A stretch of DNA of 32,556 nt from Fonticella tunisiensis (GTDB lineage: Bacteria > Bacillota > Clostridia > Clostridiales > Caloramatoraceae): the NCBI RefSeq assembly GCF_004364155.1, contig NZ_SOAZ01000029.1:1-32556 (forward strand), read 5' to 3'. Both the position numbers and the translations under genes were made by a program. Numbering within the stretch: position 1 is the first letter of the stretch; every line of letters starts with the position of its first letter. The notes beneath the pieces were generated by a model. The model saw only the letters and a program-made list of their open reading frames with translations, was not told where the DNA came from and did no database searches. Shown here one piece after another: positions 25,144 through 32,556 of the stretch.

Positions 25144-25329
25144 TTACCAGCTAGCCTTCTTGCAGCCTGGGATTTCACCTTTATATGCAAGCTCTCTAAA
25201 GCAGATTCTGCATACTCCAAATTTTCTCAGAACTGCATGTGGTCTTCCACATATTCTGCATCTGGTGTAAGCCCTTGTTGAAAACTTGGGCTCTCTCTTC
25301 CACTTTTCGATCATTGCCTTACGTGCCAC
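25144..25329 (-). CDS. rpsN: 30S ribosomal protein S14, type Z (uS14)
   Basis: 61-aa zinc-binding form with C24, C27, C40 and C43 ([20 protein letters not shown]). It is a 30S head protein. Type Z is the usual S14 in the spc operon of Gram-positive bacteria (also called rpsZ). Confidence 0.97.
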   Translation of the reverse strand: MARKAMIEKWKREPKFSTRAYTRCRICGRPHAVLRKFGVCRICFRELAYKGEIPGCKKASW

Positions 25330-25343
25330 AGTTTCCCCTCCTC

Positions 25344-25889
25344 TTATACTTGAGCGAATGGCATTCCAAGAAGTCTTAAAAGCTCTCTAGCTTCTTCATC
25401 AGTCTTTGCTGTTGTTACAAAGATGATATCCATTCCTCTTAATTTTTCAACCTTATCATACTCTATTTCAGGGAATATAAGTTGTTCCTTAATTCCTAAT
25501 GAGTAGTTTCCTCTTCCATCGAATGCCTTATTTGAAACGCCCTTAAAGTCTCTAACTCTTGGAAGAGCAACGTTTACTAGTTTATCAACAAATTCATACA
25601 TTTTTGATGATCTTAAAGTCACTTTAACGCCTATTGGCATTCCCTGTCTTACCTTAAAGTTGGCGATGGACTTCTTAGCTCTTGTAACTACTGGCTTTTG
25701 ACCTGTTATAGTTGCAAGGTCGTTAACAGCTGCATCAAGAAGCTTTGGATTGTCCTTTGCATCACCAACACCCATGTTTATAACTACCTTTTCAAGCCTT
25801 GGTACTTCCATTATGCTCTTATATCCAAACTTTTCTCTTAATGCTGGTACCACTTCTTTTTCATATTTTTCTCTAAGTCTTGGTATCAT
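25344..25889 (-). CDS. rplE: 50S ribosomal protein L5 (uL5)
   Basis: Binds 5S rRNA and contacts the P-site tRNA and S13. 181 aa, with the conserved [36 protein letters not shown] and the C-terminal [20 protein letters not shown]. Confidence 0.97.
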   Translation of the reverse strand: MIPRLREKYEKEVVPALREKFGYKSIMEVPRLEKVVINMGVGDAKDNPKLLDAAVNDLATITGQKPVVTRAKKSIANFKVRQGMPIGVKVTLRSSKMYEFVDKLVNVALPRVRDFKGVSNKAFDGRGNYSLGIKEQLIFPEIEYDKVEKLRGMDIIFVTTAKTDEEARELLRLLGMPFAQV

Positions 25890-25911
25890 TTAGTAAACCT
25901 CCTTTCAACCC

Positions 25912-26235
25912 TTAGAATGTCTCACCGCAGTGTTTGCAAACTCTTACCTTTGATCCATCCTCAAGAATTTTATGTGCTATTCTTGTAGGCTTATTGCAGT
26001 TCTTGCAGTAAAGCATTACATTTGAAGCATGTATGCTTGCTTCCTGCTTTACCATTCCACCCTGTCTATTTGCAACGTTAGGCTTAACATGCTTTGTTAC
26101 CATGTTAACACCTTCAACGATTACTCTGTTCTTTTTCGGTATAACCTTTATTACTTCACCTTTTTTGCCTTTATCCTTACCTGCAATTACAAGTACAGTA
26201 TCTCCTCTTTTAACGTGAACTTTAGGCATTGTCAC
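25912..26235 (-). CDS. rplX: 50S ribosomal protein L24 (uL24), with zinc ribbon
   Basis: Assembly initiator of the 50S subunit, with an N-terminal KOW domain ([19 protein letters not shown]) and a C-terminal zinc ribbon C77, C80, C100, C103. 107 aa from GTG 26235, which has GGAGG 8 bases upstream; an ATG two codons downstream would give [10 protein letters not shown]. Normal position between rplN and rplE. Confidence 0.96.
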   Translation of the reverse strand: MTMPKVHVKRGDTVLVIAGKDKGKKGEVIKVIPKKNRVIVEGVNMVTKHVKPNVANRQGGMVKQEASIHASNVMLYCKNCNKPTRIAHKILEDGSKVRVCKHCGETF

Positions 26236-26254
26236 TTAAGCCACCTCCCTTGCA

Positions 26255-26623
26255 TTATAGTACTTCAGGAGCAAGTGAAAGAATTTTTGTAAATTCCTTA
26301 TCTCTAAGTTCCCTTGCTACAGGTCCGAAAATTCTTGTTCCCCTTGGAGTCTTATCTTCCTTGATTATAACAGCTGCGTTTTCATCAAATCTTATATATG
26401 AACCGTCAGGTCTTCCAACTCCCTGTACAGACCTTACGATAACAGCCTTAACAACGTCTCCTTTTTTAACAACACCTCCGGGTGTTGCGCTCTTAACGCT
26501 GGCAACAATTATATCTCCGATGTTACCATACTTTCTCTTTGATCCACCTAAAACTCTGATGCACATGATTTCCTTAGCACCTGAGTTGTCTGCAACCTTT
26601 AGAATTGATTGCTGCTGAATCAT
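26255..26623 (-). CDS. rplN: 50S ribosomal protein L14 (uL14)
   Basis: 122 aa at the subunit interface, contributing to bridges with h14 of 16S rRNA and the docking site of RsfS. It starts [20 protein letters not shown] and ends [18 protein letters not shown], the family pattern. Confidence 0.97.
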   Translation of the reverse strand: MIQQQSILKVADNSGAKEIMCIRVLGGSKRKYGNIGDIIVASVKSATPGGVVKKGDVVKAVIVRSVQGVGRPDGSYIRFDENAAVIIKEDKTPRGTRIFGPVARELRDKEFTKILSLAPEVL

Positions 26624-26648
26624 ATCTGAAACCTCCTTTCAAGCTTCA

Positions 26649-26903
26649 TTACTTAGCTCTTTCAACTATCTGAACAAGTCTCCATCTCTTTTCTTTGCTG
26701 AGTGGTCTTGTTTCCATGATTTCTACTATATCACCAATTCTAGCTTCGTTATTTTCATCATGAGCCTTGAACTTCGTTGTTCTGTTAACTGTTTTTCCGT
26801 AAAGTGGATGACGAACCTTAGTTTCAACAGCAACAACGATTGTCTTATTCATTTTATCAGAAACAACCTTACCTATTCTGGTCTTTCTAAGCCCTCTTTC
26901 CAC
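26649..26903 (-). CDS. rpsQ: 30S ribosomal protein S17 (uS17)
   Basis: OB-fold primary binder of the 16S 5' domain, 84 aa. Blocks are [40 protein letters not shown] and a final VQIVERAK. Confidence 0.97.
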   Translation of the reverse strand: MERGLRKTRIGKVVSDKMNKTIVVAVETKVRHPLYGKTVNRTTKFKAHDENNEARIGDIVEIMETRPLSKEKRWRLVQIVERAK

Positions 26904-26921
26904 AGGCTGTACCTCCCTTCA

Positions 26922-27134
26922 TTAGTCTCGGTTTATACCAAGCTCTTTCTCTCTAAGGATAGTTTTGAGCTGTGCTATTTCCTTTTTAACAGCCTTTATT
27001 CTCATTGGATTCTCAAGCTGACCTGTTGCAAGCTGAAATCTCAGCTGGAAAAGCTCAGCTTTAAGATCGATAATTCTTTTCTGTAATTCGCTTATGCTGC
27101 TTCCGCGAATTGATTTAAGTTCATTAGCCTTCAT
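26922..27134 (-). CDS. rpmC: 50S ribosomal protein L29 (uL29)
   Basis: 70-aa two-helix protein beside the peptide exit tunnel, next to L23. It opens [20 protein letters not shown] and has [20 protein letters not shown]. Its start overlaps the end of rplP by 11 bases. Confidence 0.97.
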   Translation of the reverse strand: MKANELKSIRGSSISELQKRIIDLKAELFQLRFQLATGQLENPMRIKAVKKEIAQLKTILREKELGINRD

Positions 27135-27567
27135 TTACTTCACCACCCATTTCTTCGAAGTCCCTTCTGGTCACAAACTTTGTCTTGATTGGAAGTTTGT
27201 GTGAAGCGAGCCTCATAGCTTCCCTGGCAACCTCTTCATTAACTCCCTTGAGCTCGAATAGAACTCTACCTGGCTTTACAACTGCTACCCAGAATTCTGG
27301 TGATCCCTTACCGGAACCCATACGAGTTTCAGCAGGTTTCTTTGTAACTGGCTTATCCGGGAATATCTTTATCCAGAGCTTTCCGCCTCTCTTAATATAT
27401 CTGTTTATAGCTATTCTGGCAGCCTCTATCTGATTGCTTGTTATCCAAGCTGGTTCTAATGCTACTATACCATAATCGCCGTACGCAAGAGTGTTTCCTC
27501 TTGTTGCTTTACCTGTCATTCTTCCACGCTGTACCTTACGATGCTTAACTCTTTTAGGCATTAACAT
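27124..27567 (-). CDS. rplP: 50S ribosomal protein L16 (uL16)
   Basis: Late-assembling protein near the A site and peptidyl transferase centre. 147 aa beginning [17 protein letters not shown], with [20 protein letters not shown] and a C-terminal [18 protein letters not shown] lies 8 bases before the ATG at 27567. Confidence 0.97.
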   Translation of the reverse strand: MLMPKRVKHRKVQRGRMTGKATRGNTLAYGDYGIVALEPAWITSNQIEAARIAINRYIKRGGKLWIKIFPDKPVTKKPAETRMGSGKGSPEFWVAVVKPGRVLFELKGVNEEVAREAMRLASHKLPIKTKFVTRRDFEEMGGEVNEG

Positions 27568-27592
27568 GTTGTACTCCTCCTTCCTGTAACAA

Positions 27593-28264
27593 TTAGCTAT
27601 TTGCTACCTCTTCTGCTGGCTTTTCTTCATTTTTCTTTGTAAGAATTTCTCCATGGTAAATCCATACCTTAACGCCGATCTTACCATAAGTTGTGTGCGC
27701 CTCTGCAAATCCATAATCTATATCAGCTCTTAATGTGTGAAGTGGAATTGTTCCTTCATGATAGCTTTCCGTTCTTGCCATTTCAGCTCCGCCAAGCCTT
27801 CCTGAAACAGCTGTTTTGATACCCTTTATACCGAATCTCATTCCCCTTGATATAGCCTGCTTCATAGCTTTTCTAAAGGATACTCTTCTTTCAAGCTGAG
27901 CAGCTATATTTTCAGCAACAAGCTGTGCGTTAATTTCAGGATTCTTTATTTCAACTATGTTAACAAGAACGTTCTTTCCAGTCATCTTTTCGAGCTCCTT
28001 CTTAAGCTCGTCAACACCTGCTCCACCCTTGCCTATAACCATACCAGGTTTTGAAGTGTGGATATTAACCTTTACTCTGTTTGCTGTTCTTTCGATTACA
28101 GTCTTGGCAATTCCTGCCACATAGTACTTATTCTTGATGTATTCTCGAATCATGTTGTCTTCAACAAGAAGGTCTGCAAAATTTTTATTGTTTGCATACC
28201 ACTTAGCATCCCAGTCCTTGATTATACCAACTCTTAATCCATGTGGATTTACTTTTTGTCCCAC
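27593..28264 (-). CDS. rpsC: 30S ribosomal protein S3 (uS3)
   Basis: mRNA-entry protein of the 30S head with a type II KH domain ([24 protein letters not shown] motif) and a C-terminal domain with [20 protein letters not shown]. 223 aa. The start is GTG at 28264 behind GGAGGG. Confidence 0.97.
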   Translation of the reverse strand: MGQKVNPHGLRVGIIKDWDAKWYANNKNFADLLVEDNMIREYIKNKYYVAGIAKTVIERTANRVKVNIHTSKPGMVIGKGGAGVDELKKELEKMTGKNVLVNIVEIKNPEINAQLVAENIAAQLERRVSFRKAMKQAISRGMRFGIKGIKTAVSGRLGGAEMARTESYHEGTIPLHTLRADIDYGFAEAHTTYGKIGVKVWIYHGEILTKKNEEKPAEEVANS

Positions 28265-28282
28265 ACTTTTCCCTCCTTTTCG

Positions 28283-28618
28283 TTATGCTCTTTCCTTTAC
28301 AATCATTGTTATATGGCTGGTTTTCTTTCTTATTCTGAATGCTCTACCTTGAGCGTGTGGTCTAAACCTCTTAAGTGTTGGCCCCTGACCTACATATGTT
28401 TCTGAAATATAAAGTTTGTTAACGTCCATATTGTAGTTGTTTTCAGCATTTGCTACTGCTGACTTCAATAACTTTTCAACCACAGGAGCTGCTGCTCTTG
28501 GTGTATGCTTAAGTATTGCGAAAGCTTCTCCAACCTTCTTTCCTCTTATAAGATCAAGCACTACCTGAATCTTTCGTGGAGACATTCTAATATATCTAGC
28601 ATGTGCCTTTGCTTCCAT
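28283..28618 (-). CDS. rplV: 50S ribosomal protein L22 (uL22)
   Basis: Its long beta-hairpin lines the nascent-chain tunnel, a site of macrolide resistance changes. 111 aa from the ATG at 28618 (GGAGG 7 bases upstream; the open frame extends six codons further without a proper site). It has [20 protein letters not shown] and the hairpin region [20 protein letters not shown]. Confidence 0.96.
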   Translation of the reverse strand: MEAKAHARYIRMSPRKIQVVLDLIRGKKVGEAFAILKHTPRAAAPVVEKLLKSAVANAENNYNMDVNKLYISETYVGQGPTLKRFRPHAQGRAFRIRKKTSHITMIVKERA

Positions 28619-28635
28619 TTGAGCCCCTCCTTCCA

Positions 28636-28917
28636 TTACTTAACTTTTGATGACTTTTCTGTATCATCATGTCCCTTAAATGTTCTGGTTGGTGCAAATT
28701 CACCAAGCTTGTGTCCTATCATATCCTCCGTTATATAAACTGGAACATGCTTTCTCCCATCATATACGGCTATTGTATGTCCTACCATCTGTGGGAAGAT
28801 TGTTGAACTTCTTGACCATGTCTTTATAACTTTCTTTTCACCGGTCTTGTTCATATCCATTATTCTCTTTAAAAGTCTTTCTTCAACAAATGGTCCTTTT
28901 TTAACTGATCTACTCAA
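28636..28917 (-). CDS. rpsS: 30S ribosomal protein S19 (uS19)
   Basis: 30S head protein paired with S13. The start is TTG at 28917 (GGAGG 8 bases upstream), giving 93 aa beginning [19 protein letters not shown], the standard family N-terminus and length; an upstream TTG at 28938 overlaps the ribosome-binding site itself. It has [20 protein letters not shown] and a C-terminal [12 protein letters not shown]. Confidence 0.95.
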   Translation of the reverse strand: MSRSVKKGPFVEERLLKRIMDMNKTGEKKVIKTWSRSSTIFPQMVGHTIAVYDGRKHVPVYITEDMIGHKLGEFAPTRTFKGHDDTEKSSKVK

Positions 28918-28950
28918 TTTACTTGCCTCCCTTCGCAAAGGTTAATAATC

Positions 28951-28988
28951 AGGAAGCAGAGTACAGCACCTGCACTACCTCGCTTCCT
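28951..28988 (-). other. Strong hairpin between rplB and rpsS
   Basis: Outer stem AGGAAGC/GCTTCCT (28951-28957 with 28982-28988) with a further inner stem GTACAG/CTGCAC (28961-28966 with 28970-28975; one G-U pair in the RNA). It lies in an 80-base gap of the S10 operon. There is no T run follows, so it is not an ordinary terminator; an RNA processing, stability or regulatory element is likely. Confidence 0.6.
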
Positions 28989-28997
28989 GTAATTAAA

Positions 28998-29825
28998 TTA
29001 CTTTCTCCTCTTAACAATAAATTTATCTGAGTACTTATTGTGCTTTCTTGTTTTGTATCCAAGGGTCGGTTTACCCCATGGAGTAACTGGTGATGGACGT
29101 CCTATTGGTGACTTACCTTCACCACCACCGTGTGGGTGATCTACAGGGTTCATTACAGAACCTCTAACTGTAGGTCTTATTCCCATGTGTCTCTTCTTTC
29201 CGGCCTTACCAATATTTACGAGTTCATGGGCTGCATTTCCTACCATACCTACTGTAGCTTTGCAATCAACCCTTACAAGCCTTACTTCGCCGGATGGGAG
29301 CCTTACCTGAGCATAGTCGCCTTCCTTGGCCATAAGCTGTGCGGCAACACCTGCTGATCTAACAAGCTGTCCTCCCTTTCCAGGGAAAAGCTCAATATTA
29401 TGAATCATTGTACCAACCGGTATATTTTTAAGTGGAAGAGCATTTCCTACCTTTATGTCGGCATTCTCTCCCGACATAACTGTATCTCCAACCTTAAGAT
29501 CGTTTGGAGCAAGGATGTATCTCTTTTCACCATCTGAATATTGTAATAGAGCTATAAATGCTGTTCTGTTTGGATCGTATTCTATAGCAACAACCTTTGC
29601 TGGAACACCATCCTTATCTCTCTTGAAATCGATAATTCTGTACTTTATCTTTGCACCGCCGCCTCTATGACGAACAGTTATTCTACCATATGAGTTTCTT
29701 CCTGAATGCTTTTTAAGTGTAACAACCAATGACTTCTCTGGTTCCTTTTTAGTGAGTTCTGAATAATCCAGAACTGTCATGCCTCTTCTACCAGGAGAAG
29801 TTGGCCTGTATTGCTTAATCGCCAT
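28998..29825 (-). CDS. rplB: 50S ribosomal protein L2 (uL2)
   Basis: Essential for subunit association and close to the peptidyl transferase centre. 275 aa. It has the N-terminal [20 protein letters not shown], central RNA-binding SH3-like folds and the highly conserved C-terminal [20 protein letters not shown] region with the key histidine. Normal length and position after rplW. Confidence 0.98.
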   Translation of the reverse strand: MAIKQYRPTSPGRRGMTVLDYSELTKKEPEKSLVVTLKKHSGRNSYGRITVRHRGGGAKIKYRIIDFKRDKDGVPAKVVAIEYDPNRTAFIALLQYSDGEKRYILAPNDLKVGDTVMSGENADIKVGNALPLKNIPVGTMIHNIELFPGKGGQLVRSAGVAAQLMAKEGDYAQVRLPSGEVRLVRVDCKATVGMVGNAAHELVNIGKAGKKRHMGIRPTVRGSVMNPVDHPHGGGEGKSPIGRPSPVTPWGKPTLGYKTRKHNKYSDKFIVKRRK

Positions 29826-29891
29826 TCATATTCCCTCCTTCTCTACGCTTATCTGACCTTAAAGTCAATAACAGCTTATTTCATCTTTTAA

Positions 29892-30191
29892 TTAAGCATT
29901 AAATCCTTCAAAGAATTCTATTGTCTTACTGTCAGCAGTGAGCTTAACTATTGCCTTCTTATAGCTAGCCCTTCTTCCGACATTTACTCCCATTCTCTTA
30001 ACTTTTCCTTCATAGTTCATTGTTTTAACATCTTCAACCTTTACGCCGAAAATATCTTCAATAGCTTTCTTAATCATTGACTTATTCGCATCAACATGAA
30101 CCAGGAAGGTGTATTGTCTGTCTGCCATCTGAGCCATTGATTTCTCAGTTATTACCGGCCTTAAAATTATATCATAATTTGTTAATTTCAT
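29892..30191 (-). CDS. rplW: 50S ribosomal protein L23 (uL23)
   Basis: Docking site at the tunnel exit for trigger factor and SRP. 99 aa with [17 protein letters not shown] and the [20 protein letters not shown] loop. It shares one base with the rplD stop codon (TAATG), so translation is coupled. Confidence 0.97.
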   Translation of the reverse strand: MKLTNYDIILRPVITEKSMAQMADRQYTFLVHVDANKSMIKKAIEDIFGVKVEDVKTMNYEGKVKRMGVNVGRRASYKKAIVKLTADSKTIEFFEGFNA

Positions 30192-30811
30192 TATGCATAC
30201 ACCTCCTCAATCTTCTGAGCGGCGTCCTTAGTTACGATGAAGCTGTGGTACTTCAGAATATCGTATACGTTGAGATTATTAACTGGTATTACTGCTGCCC
30301 CCTCTATATTTCTTACTGACTTGTAAATCACCTCGTCAGATTCAGGAACAACGATTAAAGCCTTTTTAACATCAAATTTCTTGAGCATTTCTGCTATAAC
30401 CTTCGTCTTTGGAGCATCGAGCTTAAGCTCATCAAGCACTATTATTTCATTGTCAGCAACCTTTGATGAAAGAGCTGACTTAAGAGCAAGTCTCCTAAGT
30501 TTCTTTGGAAGTGTATAGCTGTAATCCCTTGGCTTTGGAGCAAATACGATACCACCATGCGTCCATTGTGGTGATCTAATAGAACCATGTCTTGCTCTAC
30601 CCGTTCCCTTTTGTCTCCAGGGTTTAATTCCACCTCCGCGAACCTCAGCTCTTGTAAGGGCTGACTGAGTTCCCTGTCTCTTATTTGCAAGCTGCATCTT
30701 TACAACCTGATGCATAGCTTCCTTATTTATTTCAGCACCAAACACTGCATCGGAAAGTTCTATTTCTCCAACCTGCTGTGCATCCATGTTATATAAAGCT
30801 ACCTTAGGCAT
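30191..30811 (-). CDS. rplD: 50S ribosomal protein L4 (uL4)
   Basis: 206-aa tunnel protein. Its extended loop ([20 protein letters not shown]) reaches the tunnel constriction beside L22. In E. coli L4 also represses the S10 operon through its leader RNA; whether that applies here is unknown, although a long rpsJ leader is present. A full Rossmann-like core follows, ending [13 protein letters not shown]. Confidence 0.97.
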   Translation of the reverse strand: MPKVALYNMDAQQVGEIELSDAVFGAEINKEAMHQVVKMQLANKRQGTQSALTRAEVRGGGIKPWRQKGTGRARHGSIRSPQWTHGGIVFAPKPRDYSYTLPKKLRRLALKSALSSKVADNEIIVLDELKLDAPKTKVIAEMLKKFDVKKALIVVPESDEVIYKSVRNIEGAAVIPVNNLNVYDILKYHSFIVTKDAAQKIEEVYA

Positions 30812-30835
30812 TTTGTTTCCTCCTTTCCTCAGAAA

Positions 30836-31465
30836 TTACGCTTTTACTGAGTCTCTTATTACTACAAGACCCTTCTTTGGTCCTGGCACTCCACCCTTTA
30901 CAAGGATGATATTTCTATCCGCATCTACCCTTACAACTTCAAGGTTCTGGATTGTTGTTCTCACATTTCCCATATGTCCAGGCATTTTCTTGTTTTTAAA
31001 TGTCCTTGATGGGAATGATGAAGCACCCATTGAACCTACTGCTCTGTGGTACTTGGATCCGTGAGTTTCCGGTCCTCTGTTAGCGTTCCATCTCTTTATA
31101 ACACCCTGATATCCCTTACCCTTTGATGTTCCAATGACGTCAACTCTTTCTCCGGCACTAAATATGTCAGCCTTGATTTCACTTCCAACTTCATACCCTG
31201 TTACATCATCAAGCCTGAATTCCTTAAGATACCTTCTAAGCTTTAAACCTGCCTTTTCAAATTGTCCCCTATGTGGCTTGTTTACAAGCTTCTCTCTAAC
31301 ATCTCCATATCCAACTTTTATTGCATTGTATCCGTCTGTTTCAATTGTCTTCTTCTGAACAACAACATTTGGTTCAGCTTCTATTACTGTTACAGGAATA
31401 ACTCTGCCGTCTTCATCGAAAACTTGAGTCATTCCAAGCTTTCTTCCCATTATTGCCTTTTTCAC
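30836..31465 (-). CDS. rplC: 50S ribosomal protein L3 (uL3)
   Basis: Early-assembling protein with a loop near the peptidyl transferase centre. 209 aa starting at GTG 31465 ([16 protein letters not shown]), chosen because GGAGG lies 8 bases upstream; the GTG at 31474 is too close to it. The conserved [15 protein letters not shown] and GSIG-type [20 protein letters not shown] loop are present. Confidence 0.96.
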   Translation of the reverse strand: MKKAIMGRKLGMTQVFDEDGRVIPVTVIEAEPNVVVQKKTIETDGYNAIKVGYGDVREKLVNKPHRGQFEKAGLKLRRYLKEFRLDDVTGYEVGSEIKADIFSAGERVDVIGTSKGKGYQGVIKRWNANRGPETHGSKYHRAVGSMGASSFPSRTFKNKKMPGHMGNVRTTIQNLEVVRVDADRNIILVKGGVPGPKKGLVVIRDSVKA

Positions 31466-31492
31466 GATGTGCACCTCCTCAACTTATTAGCG

Positions 31493-31512
31493 GAATACAG
31501 TTTTCTGTATTC
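31493..31512 (-). other. Hairpin between rpsJ and rplC
   Basis: GAATACAG and CTGTATTC form a perfect 8-bp stem with a 4-base loop in the 60-base gap. There is no T run on the minus strand after it. It may be a processing or mRNA-stability element, or a weak attenuator that separates rpsJ from the rest. Confidence 0.55.
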
Positions 31513-31525
31513 ATAATAGTTAAAA

Positions 31526-31834
31526 TTAAAGTTTTATTTCTATATCTACACCTGCTGGCAAATCAAGTCTCATAAGAGAGTCTACAGTCTTCTGAGTCGG
31601 GTTAAGTATGTCTATAAGTCTCTTATGTGTTCTGATCTCAAATTGCTCTCTTGAGTCCTTGTACTTGTGAACAGCTCTAAGGATTGTAATAACATCCCTT
31701 TCAGTTGGTAGTGGCACTGGCCCTGAAACCTGAGCTCCAGTCTTTTTAGCTGTTTCCACAATTTTTTGTGCAGAAGAATCAAGTAAGCTGTGATCGAATG
31801 CCTTAAGCTTGATTCTGATTTTTTGTTTTGCCAT
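31526..31834 (-). CDS. rpsJ: 30S ribosomal protein S10 (uS10, NusE)
   Basis: 30S head protein that also joins NusB in antitermination. 102 aa from the ATG at 31834 (GGAGG 9 bases upstream), starting [15 protein letters not shown]; the extension to 31855 covers the ribosome-binding site and is not used. It has the loop [16 protein letters not shown]. First gene of the S10 operon, after a long structured leader. Confidence 0.97.
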   Translation of the reverse strand: MAKQKIRIKLKAFDHSLLDSSAQKIVETAKKTGAQVSGPVPLPTERDVITILRAVHKYKDSREQFEIRTHKRLIDILNPTQKTVDSLMRLDLPAGVDIEIKL

Positions 31835-32044
31835 AAAAATTTCCCTCCTTTTCATCGCACGCTTTGTTTTTTCTACGCACGACAGCGGCTGTTCTGTACA
31901 CTATTCCGGGTGTTTCCTCATCGTGCCCATAAGAATAACGTATACAGGACCCCGTCGCCCGATTCTAGATCAGGACATTCTCAGCAAGAATTAACCCGGT
32001 AACCGGCAACCTCTTGCATCATCGCAGTCCGAGTACTTCACAAC
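31835..32044 (-). promoter_or_regulatory. Long structured leader of the S10 operon
   Basis: About 200 nt between the promoter and rpsJ, noticeably more GC-rich than the flanking DNA. Visible structure includes CCGGTTACCGG (around 31996-32006) and a GCACGA/TCGTGC pair (31921-31926 with 31877-31882) enclosing 38 nt. An ATG-started 13-codon frame (32022-31981, MMQEVAGYRVNSC) lies near the 5' end without a ribosome-binding site. Candidate cis-regulatory RNA for autogenous control of the operon. Confidence 0.6.
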
Positions 32045-32050
32045 TCTTAT

Positions 32051-32079
32051 ATTCTACAATATTTTTTAAAAATGTGCAA
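32051..32079 (-). promoter_or_regulatory. Sigma-A promoter of the S10 operon
   Basis: On the minus strand TTGCAC (32079-32074), exactly 17 bases, then TAGAAT (32056-32051). It is preceded by about 150 bases of A/T-tract DNA that could act as an UP element. Transcription would begin near 32044. Confidence 0.85.
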
Positions 32080-32250
32080 GAGAAATATATTATTTTGTAA
32101 TATTTTTGAACTCATTAAAAATGTCATATAAATTAGCACATATGTATATAGATTAAAATATTTTTCTTAATTTGTAAAGAATAATAGTTCCCTCCGGCCC
32201 TGTAAAATTCACCCATTAAAAGATGTAAATTAATCAATTGTGCTATTCTA
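32080..32250. other. AT-rich spacer upstream of the S10 promoter
   Basis: About 170 bases of A- and T-runs with no gene. The portion nearest the -35 box is suited to UP-element contact by the alpha C-terminal domain. I see nothing else here. Confidence 0.4.
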
Positions 32251-32398
32251 CTCTGAAAAGTCCATTGTAATAAAGGTAGATAATATCTATAGACCTACGC
32301 TGCGATAAAAAATATATTTCATTCACCAGAGCGCTTGGCAAAGAAGTTCTAAACTTGGGAATCGAAATAAATGCATTGAAACTGAGGCGAAAGCACTC
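32251..32398 (+). repeat. Palindromic repeat element, degenerate third copy
   Basis: Head box CTCTGAAAAGTCCATTGTAA at 32251-32270, then ACGCTGCGATAAAAAATATAT (32297-32317 region) matching the left terminal repeat of the long copy. ATTTCATTCACCAG and CAAAGAAGTTCT are shared with the copy at 7451-7580. The right half is weakly conserved and the second terminal repeat is not recognisable. It lies between the tuf terminator and the S10 promoter. Confidence 0.65.
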
Positions 32399-32417
32399 AA
32401 AAATACCATACACAATA

Positions 32418-32453
32418 AAAAATAGGAAGGGGCGCGCTCACCTTCCTATTTTT
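32418..32453 (-). terminator. Terminator of tuf
   Basis: AAAAATAGGAAGG (32418-32430) pairs perfectly with CCTTCCTATTTTT (32441-32453) around a 10-base loop, a 13-bp stem just past the tuf stop codon. On the minus strand the second arm ends in TTTTTATT. Confidence 0.88.
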
Positions 32454-32464
32454 ATCGTTATAAA

Positions 32465-32556
32465 TTATTCAAATATCTTGGAAACAACTCCAGCTCCTAC
32501 TGTTCTTCCGCCTTCACGAATAGCAAATCTAAGTCCGTCTTCCATAGCGATTGGAG
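32465..32556 (-). CDS. tuf: Elongation factor Tu, C-terminal end (cut by the window edge)
   Basis: Last 29 codons and the stop. The peptide PIAMEDGLRFAIREGGRTVG followed by AGVVSKIFE is the invariant end of domain III of EF-Tu, which carries aminoacyl-tRNA to the ribosome. The gene continues off the right edge, consistent with the usual rpsL-rpsG-fusA-tuf block upstream of the S10 operon. Confidence 0.96.
   Translation of the reverse strand, partial: PIAMEDGLRFAIREGGRTVGAGVVSKIFE

Noticed and set aside
31790-32002. Plus-strand open frames across the rpsJ leader
   Set aside because: They run antisense to a structured leader and to the rpsJ start, with no ribosome-binding site; they reflect the GC-richer leader sequence.
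1-32556. CRISPR arrays, tRNA and rRNA genes
   Set aside because: I looked for short regularly spaced direct repeats, cloverleaf ends with CCA and rRNA signature words and found none.

Overview
The window comes from a low-GC, spore-forming Gram-positive bacterium of the class Clostridia. Three things point there: the long S10-spc-alpha ribosomal protein cluster continuing into the ecfA1-ecfA2-ecfT-truA-rplM-rpsI block, AT-rich spacers with strong AGGAGG ribosome-binding sites, and a cwlD spore-cortex amidase with a sigma-E-like promoter. Genus and species are not determinable from what I can see.

Left part (1-11850), accessory genes. A Na+/phosphate symporter with a PhoU-like tail (216-1835, +) has a possible Pho box upstream. 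It is followed by a nested palindromic repeat element (1853-2105). Next come a GT-C type membrane glycosyltransferase (2314-3759, -), a secreted stalk-like plus NTF2-like protein (3965-4600, +), a small orphan protein (4666-4887, +), and a two-gene AmmeMemoRadiSam operon on the minus strand: a Memo-AMMECR1 fusion followed by its radical SAM partner. Then cwlD (-), three beta-rich, signal-less structural-type proteins (8618-10274, +) and a decayed second copy of cwlD (10318-10688, -). The two cwlD copies bracket the three genes, and both keep a sigma-E-like promoter. A metallo-beta-lactamase-fold hydrolase (10868-11761, +) closes this part.

Right part (11863-32556), housekeeping, all on the minus strand and so read from right to left. 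The C-terminal end of tuf with its terminator lies at the right edge. A vegetative promoter and a roughly 200-nt structured leader precede rpsJ. The order is then rpsJ rplC rplD rplW rplB rpsS rplV rpsC rplP rpmC rpsQ rplN rplX rplE rpsN(Z) rpsH rplF rplR rpsE rpmD rplO secY adk map KOW-protein infA rpmJ rpsM rpsK rpsD rpoA rplQ. After a terminator and a spacer with three evenly spaced short dyads come ecfA1 ecfA2 ecfT truA, and then rplM rpsI with their own promoter and a strong terminator. rpmJ and rpmD are short genes read directly from the sequence.

The ribosomal block is canonical and encodes translation, protein export (SecY), N-terminal methionine removal (Map), adenylate balance (Adk), transcription (RpoA) and the shared energising module for vitamin uptake (EcfAA'T). 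The parts that deserve a second look are in the left third and in the non-coding spacers: the dispersed hairpin element (one long copy, three partial), the cassette bracketed by cwlD and its pseudogene, the Memo-AMMECR1 fusion operon, the triple-dyad spacer before ecfA1, and the rpsJ leader.
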